Positions 49,321-61,900 of a DNA stretch of 64,000 nucleotides are shown here, one piece after another; within the stretch, counting starts at the first letter, position 1; every line of letters begins with the position of its first letter. The stretch is from Takifugu bimaculatus (lineage: Eukaryota; Chordata; Actinopteri; Tetraodontiformes; Tetraodontidae). The DNA is taken from NCBI GenBank assembly GCA_004026145.2, contig CP034996.1, positions 14,499,641 through 14,563,640 of the forward strand. Direction: 5' to 3'. The notes beneath the pieces are model-generated. The model was given only the letters and a program-made list of their open reading frames with translations, did no database searches and was not told where the DNA came from. A program made the translations under genes and the position numbers.

Positions 49321-50960
49321 AGGCCCCGAGGTCACGTAGAACACAGCACGCAGATGTAAAGACCGAGTGGTGTGAGTTGTACTGGACTGTGATATTTTGG
49401 CAAATATGTTGATAATTTAAGCACATTTAACTCAACATATTAAACAGGATCAGAATAACCTTATTGGTAAAGAGCTGCTGAAGTGTTTCCTGTTGATGCG
49501 GCATCAACTGTAAACCTAAATCTCTTTTTTTCCCCTTTGTAAAACTGTAATTTACTTTACTTTAATGTAGATGAATTCAGTGGTTCATTATCAAGTCACT
49601 GTTCACTTACATGAATTCAGACCACTTTAATTACACAGCGTTAATTTACTGATCATAAATTGCCCGTTGTGTCACAGCACTGGATAACCTCATATGAATA
49701 ATAGTTTAATGATTAAATCTATCATCTGGGATCATTAGAATATATTGTCAGACTATATAAGAGCTGCTGTTGGTCTTTCCTGGTCTTTCATACTAACAAT
49801 GCTGTAACACGTGACGTCATTGCTGCTGGCAGCATTCCCTAAATCGATGTAATGTGTTCCAGATCCAATAACAATCAATGGTGCAACAACCCTGCAGTGA
49901 CAGTTTGGCAAATGCAATGGAAAGATAGATGAGACAGCACATACGGGCACGTGTTGATTCACATGACACTTAATGACAAAGTTGCATCACGCAAGGTTTC
50001 ACTGTCACCACTAACTGTTGTATTGTTACTGGAATTGTTTACTGAAAACCTTTGAAATGTGCAAAGGTTTGGCTTTTATTGAACATTGATAAACAGATGA
50101 ATTGTAAATGCACATTAGCAGACAACAGTTAACAGCAGATTTGTGCCCCCTAATGTTTATCTCCAGATATCACAGCAGGGTGATTAGGATCATTCAAGGT
50201 CAAAACATGCTATTAACCCCTGAAATTGTGATATTTTAAATCCCATCTGTCAAGAACTTTTATCTAATAAAGAAAAAACAAATGGTGGCTTTTACGATTT
50301 CAAACCAAATAAAGACAAACTGAAGGAATTTGTTTTATTTTAAAAAGTAGTTTGAGTTTCCTTATAATGATCACTGGCTTTGAAACTGAGGGTCTTATTA
50401 ACTACTGATTTATAATGAAAAGTCTGTTAATTCCAAAGACCCAGATTGTCAGGTAGCTTGATGCTCCACTAGGGGGAGCCAAAGGTCAATGGAGAAATGA
50501 CTAAGAACCATTTAGTTTCTTCATAAGGCTTCATCCTCGATGTCATAAAAGAACATTTTCAGTTTAAGGATCGATGCCATTCCCAAAAGAACTAAAGCCG
50601 TTGTGTTATTTGTCAAGTCAAAAATTCAACTGGTTTAAACGTAATAATAATGACACCTGTTAATATTCCCATTTAATAAGCAATCAACAAACACCAACAG
50701 AATGTACATACAGTGTTGCAAATCTAAAAGCAAAGCACTCAGTTTTAGATTTGTCCATAAAGCACTACTGTATGAGTTGGTTACATCTGATTCCAGTTCT
50801 GAGCTTCTCTACAAAGAGAAGCAAAATGCCTTCAAATCTGTTCAAGAATTGTTATCAATTCAGGCATTATTTTAGTTCTCCACATAATTTACAGTTCAAT
50901 TATTTTTCTGCCAGCAAAAGATTCCCCCCCCCCCCCCCCCCCCCCCCGATATAGCCAGTG
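49321..50960. other. spacer between the His-rich gene and zfpl1
   Basis: AT-rich, no coding sequence recognised. Ends at the zfpl1 poly(A) signal. A C homopolymer of about 22 bp lies at 50924-50947. Confidence 0.6.
50924..50947. repeat. poly(C) tract
   Basis: Homopolymer of C just beyond the zfpl1 poly(A) signal; its length is likely uncertain. Confidence 0.9.
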
Positions 50961-51331
50961 TTTTATTCTCAAACAAACCTAAAGAAAAAAAAGTCACAAA
51001 TACTAGCTGTAACCGAAAATATAAATAATACCCCTCTCAATCATTCGTCTCGACAAAGCAACAGTTACAGAATGTTTGGCGGTATGAACCGTCTTGGTCA
51101 CCTTTGTTTGTATCACAACTAAAATTTGTGATTCCATAAATTGATAGTCTGTTCCTGCAGCCGGGCATAAATGAATAAAACCAACAAATGCACATTTTGG
51201 GCTGCAGTGTCTCTCTGTTCCATTGTGTTTCGGATAAACAGCGCCCCCAGCTGGGATAATAATATACAGCACAGCACAAGTGCCGCTCAGGGTTGTAGTG
51301 TGTAACAGAGTGAAAGTACTAATGCTTGTTT
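50961..51331 (-). other. zfpl1 3' UTR
   Basis: About 370 nt follow the zfpl1 stop before a minus-strand AATAAA at 50967-50962, the probable poly(A) signal. Confidence 0.5.
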
Positions 51332-52264
51332 TCAGTTTTTGCCCACACGGATGTTGGGGTTGAGAAGAGGATCCAAATTTGGATCTGAGCCAGCAGAGGC
51401 TCGTCCAAGTTTCGCCATGATGATTATCAAAGTAAAGAATCCCAAAACTCCCACAAGAAGAAGCATGAAGACCCTCTGTTTCCATGACAAAGAACTCCGC
51501 TTTCCACCAGTGCGATTTCTGGAAATACATAAATAAATAATCAGAGCTGCTACGAGATTTGTATGAAGATTAAGATATAAAACAGAACACTTACTTCAGG
51601 ATCTGAGCAAACCAACCTAAAGCTGGTCGTCGTCTGTATTTGTCGTCGTCAAAATCAATCTGTGTGACAGAGCTGTGACTGTTGTCCCGAGTGTCGTAAA
51701 TCTTTCTTGGCGATGATGCTGAACAACAAGAAAAAGTTAATTTTTTTTTTTTCCCACACAAGTCAACTAAAATCTACATGTGAAGGAAGACAATGAGACA
51801 AATTTAGATTTTAAAGTTAAAGCACATCTACAGTTTTTCTTAGCTTTACCTGAGTGTATTGTAATTGTGTCACTAGTGCCAGTGGGAAAGTTGACCACAG
51901 ATTGCTCCTGGGTCCCGTTATTACGAGAACCTGCATGATCTTCCTGTTTCTGCGCGGTAACAGGTGGTGCTGGGCTGCTGTTGGCGTTATAAGAATGGCT
52001 GGGGTAAATGCTGCTTTGTTCTTGTGCTGCAGGAACAAAAAGACATTCTTAATAGCACTTAACATTGATACAAAATGCCTTAAAATAGAACAGTAAATAC
52101 TAAAATTCACCTTCATAAGCTGACCAGTCAGTATAATCTGTGACGTCATTCGCTGTGGTCTCCTCATGGACCCCAATGGATTCCTCAACCTGTTATTGAT
52201 CACAATATATCTAATGTATCAAACAAAACTGCATCCAGGTATCATTTAGACACAACCAATATTT

Positions 52265-52343
<79 letters not shown>

Positions 52344-53174
52344 TTTTACCTGATTTCATCAAGTTATTCTGTCATCCATAGTAAAAAAACATTTAATTCA
52401 ACAGATTCTTACCAAAGGCAGCCCTAAACCGGCTCTTGCCCAGTTGACAGATGACAGCTGCTCTTTCAGCTGATCAGCAACTGGACTGGCCAGGTTAGGA
52501 GGGGGGAACACTGGACCCTGACAGACAGGACATTGGTATCCTGCTGGAGCCGTATGGAGGGGCAGTCGAGATGCCAAATTGTTTAGACAGTGCCAGTGAA
52601 AAACATCTGGACAGGGAAGAACATGTTTCATGCCAGGGTTACAGATGGGCACAGCAATTTTTCATCACATTAACTGTGGACATTACACATTCGCATTCAA
52701 TAAAAAGTAACTGGATGATCTCACCATAGCAGACCAGTCTGACAGTGTCTTGAGCTGTCAGTGGATCATTGCACAGAGAACAATTTGGGTTGTAATCACT
52801 GTCCTGAAGCCATTGCAGATAAGACTGGACTATACACTGAAGGACAACAGGCAGAAATTCACAAATCAACATCATTAAAACACAAAATAACAGCAAAGCA
52901 GAAACTAAGGCAAATATCAACTGGACAACATGAGAGCTCTATAAATATGAAGCCACGTTTAATATGTTCCTAATGGCTTTGTGTAGTGTGGTTCTAAATC
53001 CAAACCCTTAATGATGTAGACAGGACCAGCATAAAACTACATAAAACTACTAAAACTGAGGCATGCACTGACCTTGTTATGGTTGGAGACGAGGCAATGC
53101 TCGCACACATTAACACGATGTTCAAAGCAGAATAAGTTGGTCACTTTTCTCTTCGGACACTTGCAGAGACCCAT
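51332..53174 (-). CDS. zfpl1: zinc finger protein-like 1, Golgi membrane RING-like protein
   Basis: cis-Golgi integral membrane protein that binds GM130 and helps keep Golgi structure. Coding exons: 53073-53174, 52725-52836, 52413-52606, 52111-52189, 51850-52026, 51595-51718, 51332-51518; total 975 bp, 324 aa (human ~310 aa). Seen: N-terminal B-box-like zinc finger (MGLCKCPKRKVTNLFCFEHR, then VCEHCLVSNHNKC), SYLQWLQDSDYNPNCSLC, a RING-H2-like module (LVCYDVFHWHCLNNLA, CPVCQGPVFPPPN), a polar linker, KIYDTRDNS, a basic stretch and one C-terminal transmembrane helix (VFMLLLVGVLGFFTLIIIMA) with a luminal tail NPNIRVGKN. All Cys/His ligands expected of both zinc modules seem present. The frame is intact. 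ZFPL1, VPS51 and TM7SF2 are neighbours in human 11q13.1. Confidence 0.97.
52265..52342. repeat. (GATA)n microsatellite in a zfpl1 intron
   Basis: About 19 uninterrupted GATA units between zfpl1 coding exons 3 and 4, about 70 bp upstream of the exon-3 boundary at 52413. Confidence 0.97.
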
Positions 53175-53930
53175 CGCCGCCTGTGTTGGTTGACAACAAG
53201 CATTGGATAACACTGTCGTGTGACCAATAATGGGTGTACAGTCCGACACCGTGGTTAAATAGTTAAAGTGGATAAAAAAACAAGGAAAGCAAATCAACCT
53301 GATTGTCACAATCAAGATAATATAGGCTCAGTTCGTTGCTTACCAAGTGGGTATGAGTGGAACCAGCAGGACACGCTGAATATTATTGTCGTGATATATA
53401 CGTTCTGCGCGTACCCTTTAAACTATTCTCGTAGGAAATTTATAGTGTCATAGTATCGAACAAATCACAGCGGTGTTGAGCAGAATTTACCCCAAACTAA
53501 CTTTATTGACAACGTCTCCTGTAAAAGGCAACACGTTTGACAGGTTATATGAGCTAACATTAGCCGCTCACTTAGCCGGAAGTTATTAAGGAATAGCACT
53601 AGCGTGCTAATTTAGCTAGAGGAGTTGAGGAAGTTCAAATGAAAACGAACGGTTATAGGTTATACCTTTCACATGGACTTTATTTAAGGTCCTTCCGTCT
53701 CAGGCAGTGTTGTGTGTTCATTTATAAGTCGTTATCAAATTAATTCAGAGGTTCTCGAACGAGCTGTCACTGGAAAAGTTAGCTGCTTACTTCCTCTCTG
53801 TGTTTATGTGCCACGTCTCTTCCGCTTGTCTCTGTTCTTCTTCGTGCGTATTTTACATCATTTACGTCATTCTGCCATCTACAGGGCTGGAGTGTTCTCA
53901 GCACCCTGCCGATAACGGCCCCTTTATTTT
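53175..53930 (-). promoter_or_regulatory. zfpl1 upstream region
   Basis: No coding sequence; the zfpl1 promoter must lie here or in a short 5' UTR intron. No TATA box or clear CpG island is obvious, so the start site is not placed. Confidence 0.3.
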
Positions 53931-56807
53931 AAAAAGATAATATAATAAATCGTTTCGCATATAGCTCACTATTCATCCATTTATGCACATTCTCAAGAAG
54001 GAAAAGCGCTGTTTATTATCCCAAACACTACTATGTACATCACTTTCTTTTAATTTTACAAGCAAGACAAAGCAAGGCAAATTATCAAATAAGTGCTCAA
54101 AACACCTATTCAAACGGTATTAGTCTTCTAGGTGAGCGTTTGATATACGTGAGTAAGGATACTGACCAGTGCAGCATAATAACTGATGCACAGTAAATGT
54201 CAGGCTATTTTTATGAAACCTCTTTTACCCTCTGCAGACAAAATGACTGATGATATGTCTTCAGAAAGTTTCCTTGTATTCTGTCGTCCTATCCATTCCC
54301 TGTGTAATTTTCTGTTAATGTTTATGGTGAATGCCCTGGGCTGTAACAATTTCATCTAACATATTTACTTGTTTCTTTACAAAACATCAGCAGAAACAGC
54401 TGCTGGTTTTGCTCTCGGCTCCTTTAATGGGTTTGCATCAGTCTGCAGTTAATGTGTTTAGTCAGCAGAGGGGGTGCTGCATATCATAGCTGATATGAGG
54501 TATCAGCTATAATTGATGCTGAAGTCTGTTACAAACCCAGAGCTCGGTCCCTCATCAGCAGGAGAGAAAACGATGTGATTTAGGAAACAAGAAAAAAGAA
54601 AAATCAATAACTGCAATTGTCAATCATGACTTTACAAATAGGAAATGTCGCAAAAGAACAGATGTTTGTGAAAGTGGTGCAGCCTTTGTTTTCATGCTCG
54701 GATGCCTGTGCCCATATTTTCACTGTGAGAAAAATCATTGGGTCTGACTTGAGTGGATCCTGCAGCAAATGAATTAAGTATGAAAACAAATGGCTGTCAA
54801 GCATTTGAGAGGACCCGTAAATACAGCAGATGATCATTAAACCTAAAATTTTACTGCTGTTGCGAGATAAGAAATGCTCACTGCTGCAAACACAAGCAGT
54901 TTTTTTTATTTTTTAATGCATAGCAATGACATCGACATGGGCATGTTGCTGCCTGTTCATCCATAATAATGACTTTTTGTCTTTGCGGTAGGCTTGCATG
55001 CTTATGTGTGTAAATGTCCGTGCATAGATTTCAGAATGAGGGTACACTTTTTTCCCCGTTCACAGTTCAGTGCACCTGGGAATTGCCTGTGGAGGAAACA
55101 AATGATAGTCAAATGAGAAATTGGAAAAGCAGAAAAAGAAAAAAAATGGCTGCAGTCCAACATTTTCTGTACATCTGACCAGCTCTAATGCATGAATAAA
55201 ATTATGCAGCAGGGATGAAAAGTTCTTCAAGGCTACATCCTTCAAAATTTAAAATGCACTGAATTAATTTGCGCACAAATCCCCCCCCTGCATATGTATT
55301 CCTGATCCTAAAACCCAAAGAACACAGAACATTTCAGACAGAAGAGCTTCAGATCGCTGCCTGCCTCTAAATGAGGATGAACTTTGGTGATGAGCATGGA
55401 CAGGTATAAATCACAGAGGGGGGTAAGGACGCGAGAAAAGGGCATCTGAAACGCACCAGAGCCATCAGATAGTCGGGAAATGCAAAGACAAATGACAGAG
55501 ACACTGGAGGACAAATCAGCCCTGGAGTTGATGCAGCTATAGGTCTGAAGCGAGGTTAGCAGGGGGTGGGCAGTGATTGATTGAGTCTGGCGGCTATCGA
55601 TCAGCTATCAGCTCTATCTGTGAGGCAGAGCGTTAAGATTCAGGCACGACTTGTTAAATGAGTCTGTTCTCTGATGTTCCTGCTGGGGATTGACTCTAAA
55701 TCAGGGGCACTGAGGATATATCTTTTAAGCAGGCTGCCTTTAATATACTGTAGCAGAAGCTCTCGAAAATGCTACAACCTGTACTTCGGATTCATCATGG
55801 AAGCTGCAGCTCTGTCAATCTGGAGGGAGAAGCAGCATTTCTCTGCACTGGCAGGGCATCATCTGTTTCCAAAGATCTCATTGCAAGTTGCACGTTGCCT
55901 GATTTTCACAGCAGTCATGCACACATCAATCTTAATTTCGCAGTGCATAAAATAATTGGATTTCGGCTCAATCCAACCATAACAGCTACAGACCCTGTTG
56001 CTAAATAATTATTTTGTGAGAAATAAAACTTGATAAAAGTCGGGTTTGGATGTCTCAGGCATCCATCTTATCTATTTTTTCTTTTTAACATAAAACCATT
56101 TGCTGGGATGGGGATGCATTAACCAAGAAGAATCCAAAAAGGTTTTTAAGGTTTTCCTTCACCACTCTGAGGTTGGGTAATTGTCTTAAGGTTGAGGCTG
56201 AGGTTAACTGACAACAGCAGCACAATATAAAGCACAAGGCAGTCGTGATACCTGGTTGCAGAATGTGGCTAAATCAATCTGGCGCCTCAGTAGGGGTCCG
56301 GCTCCCCAAGATGAAAAGTATTTTCTACATTTCAGAGTCAACTCAGGCAACCAAATGATCTCTATTTGTGCTTGTTTGTTTCTCTTTTACATTTGCGCGT
56401 TCCCCGGGAAAATCAAGCGAAATCAAATCGACAGTCATCACCACGTCATCCAATTTGAAATGTAATTACACTGTTGCGTTATCAGGACGGCGGCTCAGAA
56501 GCAAATCCATCAGGCCCTGAATGAAACGGGACCGACTGATTGATTTATGTATGTCAAGTGAAGGGCAAACGAGAGGGACAAAAAGAAACGCACAGAGTGC
56601 GAGAGTGGGTCAGGCACTGGCGGCGGTGGTGGGGGGGAGTCACAGATCTGTGGGTGAAGCATGGACCCCTGATGGGGGAAGGAGAGTATTGAATCAGACA
56701 GAGACAAATGGAGTGTGAGAGACAGAGAGAAAGAAATTCAGACGTATGCCTGCTGACCTCAACCCTTTTTCCCAACTAATCAATACGGGGAAATGTATGT
56801 GGGGGCT

Positions 56808-56842
<35 letters not shown>

Positions 56843-57140
56843 AGAGGGATGCTCTCATCCATGTTGCTCCCAATAAAGGTCAGAAACAGCGATATCACCC
56901 CAACCTCCTCTAAATCCTCGGTTTTCCTCCCAAGCGTTGCACGTGCCTGTATTTAATTTTGGAGGCTGTAATCCAGTAAAAGCCTGAGAGGTCTGGAGCA
57001 CTCAGACGGTCTCCATCAGACAGCAGAGGGACGGATGACATGAAAGATCACCAGTGACACATGAAAAACATGCAACGCGCATACATGGCTTTTCATTCAA
57101 AGTAATGAAAGGGGGGAAAGGTCAAATTTTGACACCTGTA
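53931..57140. other. intergenic, no gene seen
   Basis: Short ORFs only, none with recognisable domains or splice context. Contains a (GT)n run at 56811-56841. Confidence 0.6.
56811..56841. repeat. (GT)n microsatellite
   Basis: Dinucleotide run of about 30 bp. Confidence 0.95.
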
Positions 57141-57147
57141 TCCACAC

Positions 57148-57192
<45 letters not shown>

Positions 57193-57272
57193 GTAGTATT
57201 AGTAGTAGTAGTAGTAGTAGTAGTAGAAACAGCAGTAGTAGCAGCAGCAGCAACAGTAGCAGTAGTAGTAGT

Positions 57273-57307
<35 letters not shown>

Positions 57308-58124
57308 TAACAGTAGTAGTCGCAGCAGCAGCAACAGTAGCAGTAGTAGTAGTCGCAGCAGTAGTAGCAGTAGCAGTAGCAGTAGTAGTCGCAGCAGTAG
57401 CAGCAGCAGCAACAGTAGCAGTAGTAGTAGTAGCAGCAGCAGTAGTAGCAGTAGCAGTAGTAGCAGTAGTAGTAGTTGCAGCAGTAGTAGCAGTAGCAGT
57501 AGCAGTAGTAGTAGTAGTCGCAGCAGTAGCAGCAGCAGCAACAGTAGCAGTAGTAGTAGTAGCAGCAGCAGTAGTAGCAGTAGCAGTAGTCGCAGCAGTA
57601 GCAGCAGCAGCAACAGTAGCAGTAGTAGTAGTCGCAGCAGCAGCAACAGTAGCAGCAGTAGTAGTCGCAGCAGCAGCAACAGTAGCAGTAGTAGTCGCAG
57701 CAGTAGTAGCAGTAGCAGTAGTAGTCGCAGCAGCAGCAACAGTAGCAGTAGTAGTCGCAGCAGTAGTAGCAGTAGCAGTAGTAGTAGCAGCAGCAGCAAC
57801 AGCAGCAGTAGTAGTAGCAGCAGCAGCAACAGCAGCAGTAGTAGCAGTAGCAGTAGTAGTAGCAGCAGCAGCAACAGCAGCAGTAGTAGCAGTAGCAGTA
57901 GTAGTAGCAGCAGCAGCAACAGCAGCAGTAGTAGCAGTAGCAGTAGTAGTCGCAGCAGCAGCAACAGTAGCAGTAGTAGTCGCAGCAGTAGTAGCAGTAG
58001 CAGTAGTAGTCGCAGCAGTAGTAGCAGTAGCAGTAGTAGTCGCAGCAGTAGTAGCAGTAGCAGTAGTAGTCGCAGCAGTAGTAGCAGTAGCAGTAGTAGT
58101 CGCAGCAACAGTAGCAGTAGCAGT
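57148..58124. repeat. (ATT)n plus ~930-bp AGT/AGC trinucleotide array
   Basis: A 45-bp ATT run (57148-57192) continues into ~930 bp made almost only of AGT and AGC triplets with sparse AAC and CGC triplets. Higher-order blocks such as CGCAGCAGCAGCAACAGTAG recur every ~40-70 bp. Long ORFs of poly-Ser, poly-Ala/Thr and poly-Leu on both strands are by-products of the triplet period. AGC is CAG in another register, so hairpin formation and length instability are expected. Confidence 0.95.
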
Positions 58125-58754
58125 GAGAGGAGGAGGAGTTTTTGTAATATTCCACATTGCGTCAAATAAGCCATGCAGAGGAGTGAAACCATGCAGAGGG
58201 AAGATCTCCTCCCTATGCCAGCACTCCATTCTTATTGGTTATCTGGATGGTCTACAATCACCATTAAAATCTCCAAGGGCCTTGCTTTATGAGACACTAA
58301 ATTAAATTGACACTCTCTGGCGGTGGTTTCTCGGCGAGTACAAGATAAAGCTCTCATGAAGATCCTATGATGAAATATTAGAAACCCTGTAAAAAGCATC
58401 AGAGAGCTGGGCTCCACCCCGGCTCGGATTGATTGCCAACAGTATGTAACCTCGATAAAAGACAACGGCTGATGCTGTGGGGTATCATCAGTTAATCTCT
58501 AACGATCTTCATCTTTTAATTAGAGCGACGTGGAGAATGCAGCCATAGCTGAGGCTGGTTTAAGCTGCATGTTTACAGGCCAGCGGGGTTGAACATTTGA
58601 CATTAGCATTTAACAGATTCAAGGCATATTAGATTTTTAGCTACAAACGCCGGTTGGAAAATTGTATCATTATTTTATTTAATTCTTTTTGTTCTTTATT
58701 ATTAATGTAAACATCACCTTGTAAAATGTGGATAGTATAGAATTGCTCTCATTA

Positions 58755-58930
58755 AATCATCCATCCATCCATCCATTTTCTGTTAACCGCATTAGTTTGA
58801 GCTAATTAGGGTCAATCTGTAGTCGATCCCAGCAGCCACAGTGTGAGTGGAAAGATCCCTGGCCGGGTCACCAGTCCGGCACTGGAGAACACGGTTCTGG
58901 TTCTGCACTGTGGGAGGAAACTGGGGTGCC
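58755..58930. mobile_element. degenerate copy of a common teleost interspersed repeat
   Basis: Starts with CATCCATCCATCCATTTTCT and a degraded CCGC segment, followed by TCGATCCCAGCAGCCACAGTG, GGGTCACCAGTCCGGCACTGG and CACTGTGGGAGGAAACTGGGG. This order (CATC run, CCGC, CCCAGC, CCAGTCC, GGGAGGAAAC) is that of a very frequent fish repeat, recognised from memory. Too degraded to give ends or class. Confidence 0.6.
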
Positions 58931-61900
58931 TGCAAAAGCCGCTCGTTTGTTAGTTAATGAATGAAATCAGGTCTGTCATGGTGCTGTTTTACACTGGAGG
59001 TGAACTCTTCTTTATGCCCAGAAAGCATAAAAGTCACCGAAGCTCCTTAAAAAGAAGGCGAGCCGTGTAATTGTTGCTGTGAGCATTAATTAAGCCAAAT
59101 GAGCCTGAGATTTAACTCTGCATCTTGCAGCCGAGCGCAGAGCACGAGCGATTTTGATCTTAAGGAGAGTCTCTTCTGCTCCATCTTCTCCTGGTCCTCT
59201 TGTTCTTGGGAATCGTGTTGATGACTGGGTTCTCATGATCTGGAATCTAACATTCCTTACAATCTATCAGCGATCTGATGACAAGTTGATCCTCCGATCG
59301 GTGAAAATAAACCATTCCTACCTCATTATCTGGGATTACGTTTCTTTTGTGGAGGGAGGATGGAGTCTTTTGATCCAGAAGGAGGAAGCCGCAGGACAAC
59401 GCTCGATCCGATCGCAGCGTACAGCAGCTGTGCGAGTTAGCGAGCCATCTGTGATCCGGCAGCTCTGGCTAGTTCGGGTTAACCGAGCTCAAATTGTTCT
59501 TGACCTTTCAATGTCAGTCCAGCAGGCAGGTAGCAGCCAGCTGCTGGTTTAATACCTGCTCCAGGTTCCAGCATTCCCACCACACTGTTGAGAGCGGGAG
59601 CTAAAAACCGAGCTGCTTAAGAGTTCCTGCCGGAGCGGAGGGAGATGAGCCATTAAAGGGACGTGTCAGTGCCACCTACCTGCGAGGTGTTTGATCAGAG
59701 CTGCTTTGTCGACAATATCACAGCACCACCCGTGTCTCAGATGATTAAACGCGCTGCCAGATCTGCGGCGCGGACAGAATAACCCTTGAGATTAAGACGA
59801 CTAGACGCTGCAAATTTGCCATAACAATGCACGTGTCACAGCCTGGTAGCAGCTCGGGTTTGAAGATAAAAAGCGAAGAAAATTAGAAGACAAATTCTGC
59901 CAAAGACACACATTTGGTTTAAAAGTAACAGGTGAGACTTACGAGTCTTCCAGGCCCTCCAGGCATGCCTGGTGATCGATAACGCTGCAGCTTCATCATC
60001 AGTGATGAGTGATGTTGTTTCTGCTGGGCCAGATGTGGAGAACATAAGAGCTCATTTCACAGCTGTTTGCAGCTCAAACGTTGGCAAAGACTCACTTTCC
60101 TGTTAGTGTTTTAACATTGATGCTAACACCAAATACATCACTTATCTTAGATGTTTAATTGTTAGAGGTTTGTAAAACACGTTAATTATGCATAAATACA
60201 AATGTTTGCTCACATTAAAGGTTGGCAGATAGAAAATAGGGAAGATTGTGTGGATTATGGAAATATTTATAAAGGTGAGTCCAAAGGTCTTTGTAGTGTT
60301 GGTTAGAGTTAATTAGCTTTATCAGATTACTGCTGTTATCTGATAAAGCCTATTACATAATCTGCGAATAATCTGATAACTCCAGAAATGGGATAATGAG
60401 TGGATTTCATGGTCCGCGCCTGCTGTTTTTGCAGTGTTTCTTTTACCACCCTGTGCTGCTCACCTGCGTCTACTTGGCCCAGCCCCTTCCTCGTGCACAT
60501 TTCTGGTCTTTGTTTGGAATCTGCTCCACCTCGCCTCAAACCTCAGCAGGACCAGCAGTGATAAACACATATAGAGAAATCAAATTTGCATTTTACAGAA
60601 CGTTTCCGTCGGAGCCAGAGTGTGTGAAATCAGAGGCCACGAAGAAAAAGCCCGAAAGTTGAATCTGGTTCTTGGAACAGACCCCAGCAACATGATTGAT
60701 TTACGCCCATTGTTATTTCTTACAATAACACAAGTGGTTGCGTTGCACACAATCCAGTCAGCATGCAACTTCTCAGAGTGACATTAGCTTATTGTTGGGG
60801 TGGGGGCGGTTGACGTGACCGTGCGGTGCGTTTAGCATCCCAGCCCATTCTGAACAAATGCAACAGTCATTTCTTCTGATCTAATTGTGAAACATCCTGG
60901 CTACAAATGCGATTTAGTTCCTTCTTAGAGCACCACCTCAGTAATTTGAGCCACATCAGAGTGATTACATCCACTTCAGAATGAATAGAGCACTCCCCAC
61001 AGATGCCGAGCTACCTATGTCTGTAAATGACTGCGGCAACAGTAATTCACTAACATTTCTCCTGGGAGAAATTCTGAAACACCTCTGGAGTAAATTGCTC
61101 CTGCATTCAATAGAGCAGGAATGCACACGCACCACAAACACACAATGCAGCAGTGCCCCTGAGAACCTGGGACGGACGGATCTCTGGACACAGTGACAGC
61201 AGCACCACTTATCAGAGAATAGGAGAGTTCTGAAACAGAGTTCTAAAAGCTGAGGCTGGGCTTTTCGATTCCTACTGTTTCAGGACATGTTGTGCACGTG
61301 CCTACTGCAGATGAGGCCCAGCGATGCAGAACGCTGCTCTGCAGCTGCAGACGGACCAGTGGGCTTTAGCTAACAAGCTCAGCTAGTGCCCTCAAGGGCA
61401 GGGATTATGTCTGACTCCAGAGTGGCCTCTTTTTTCATGGGCTGCATCAGGAGGAAAATGGCCGACCAAAAGAACATTTTCTGCTCTCCGGTGGCATCAT
61501 GACAGAACAGTAACGCAGCGGTGCTCCATCATAGAAGGTTCCCATGATGCACCGAGCACTCCTCTTCCCCTTCCATTTGTGCCTCCCTTTAGTCAGGGCG
61601 AAGTGCCCCCAAGACTGAGGAGGGTATTTTTGTGAAGTTACACCACGTTCTTGATCCAATCACAACAGAGTTCTGAGGTCACCAGATGAACGAACAGGAA
61701 ACGACCCCAGATATTTATGATGCTTTTTGGACATCTCATTAGGGCCAAAGATGACTGTGATTTGACAGCGTGATAAAGAAAACCTTAATAGACATTTGGG
61801 ATTATTATGGGCTTTAATCCTGCAGGCGCTGTTAAACTGTAAAGGATCTGATCTGTGCACGTGTGAGAAATGTGTTCGTTTTCATTTTCTGCATCATGCA

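Noticed and set aside
57054..58229. Four long overlapping ORFs (poly-Ser, Ala/Thr, poly-Leu, Cys/Tyr) on both strands
   Set aside because: They only reflect the stop-free triplet array; no codon variation, splice context or homology supports a protein.
59154..59552. 132-aa plus-strand ORF in the gene-poor right part
   Set aside because: No recognisable domain, no flanking splice sites or promoter; length is within chance.
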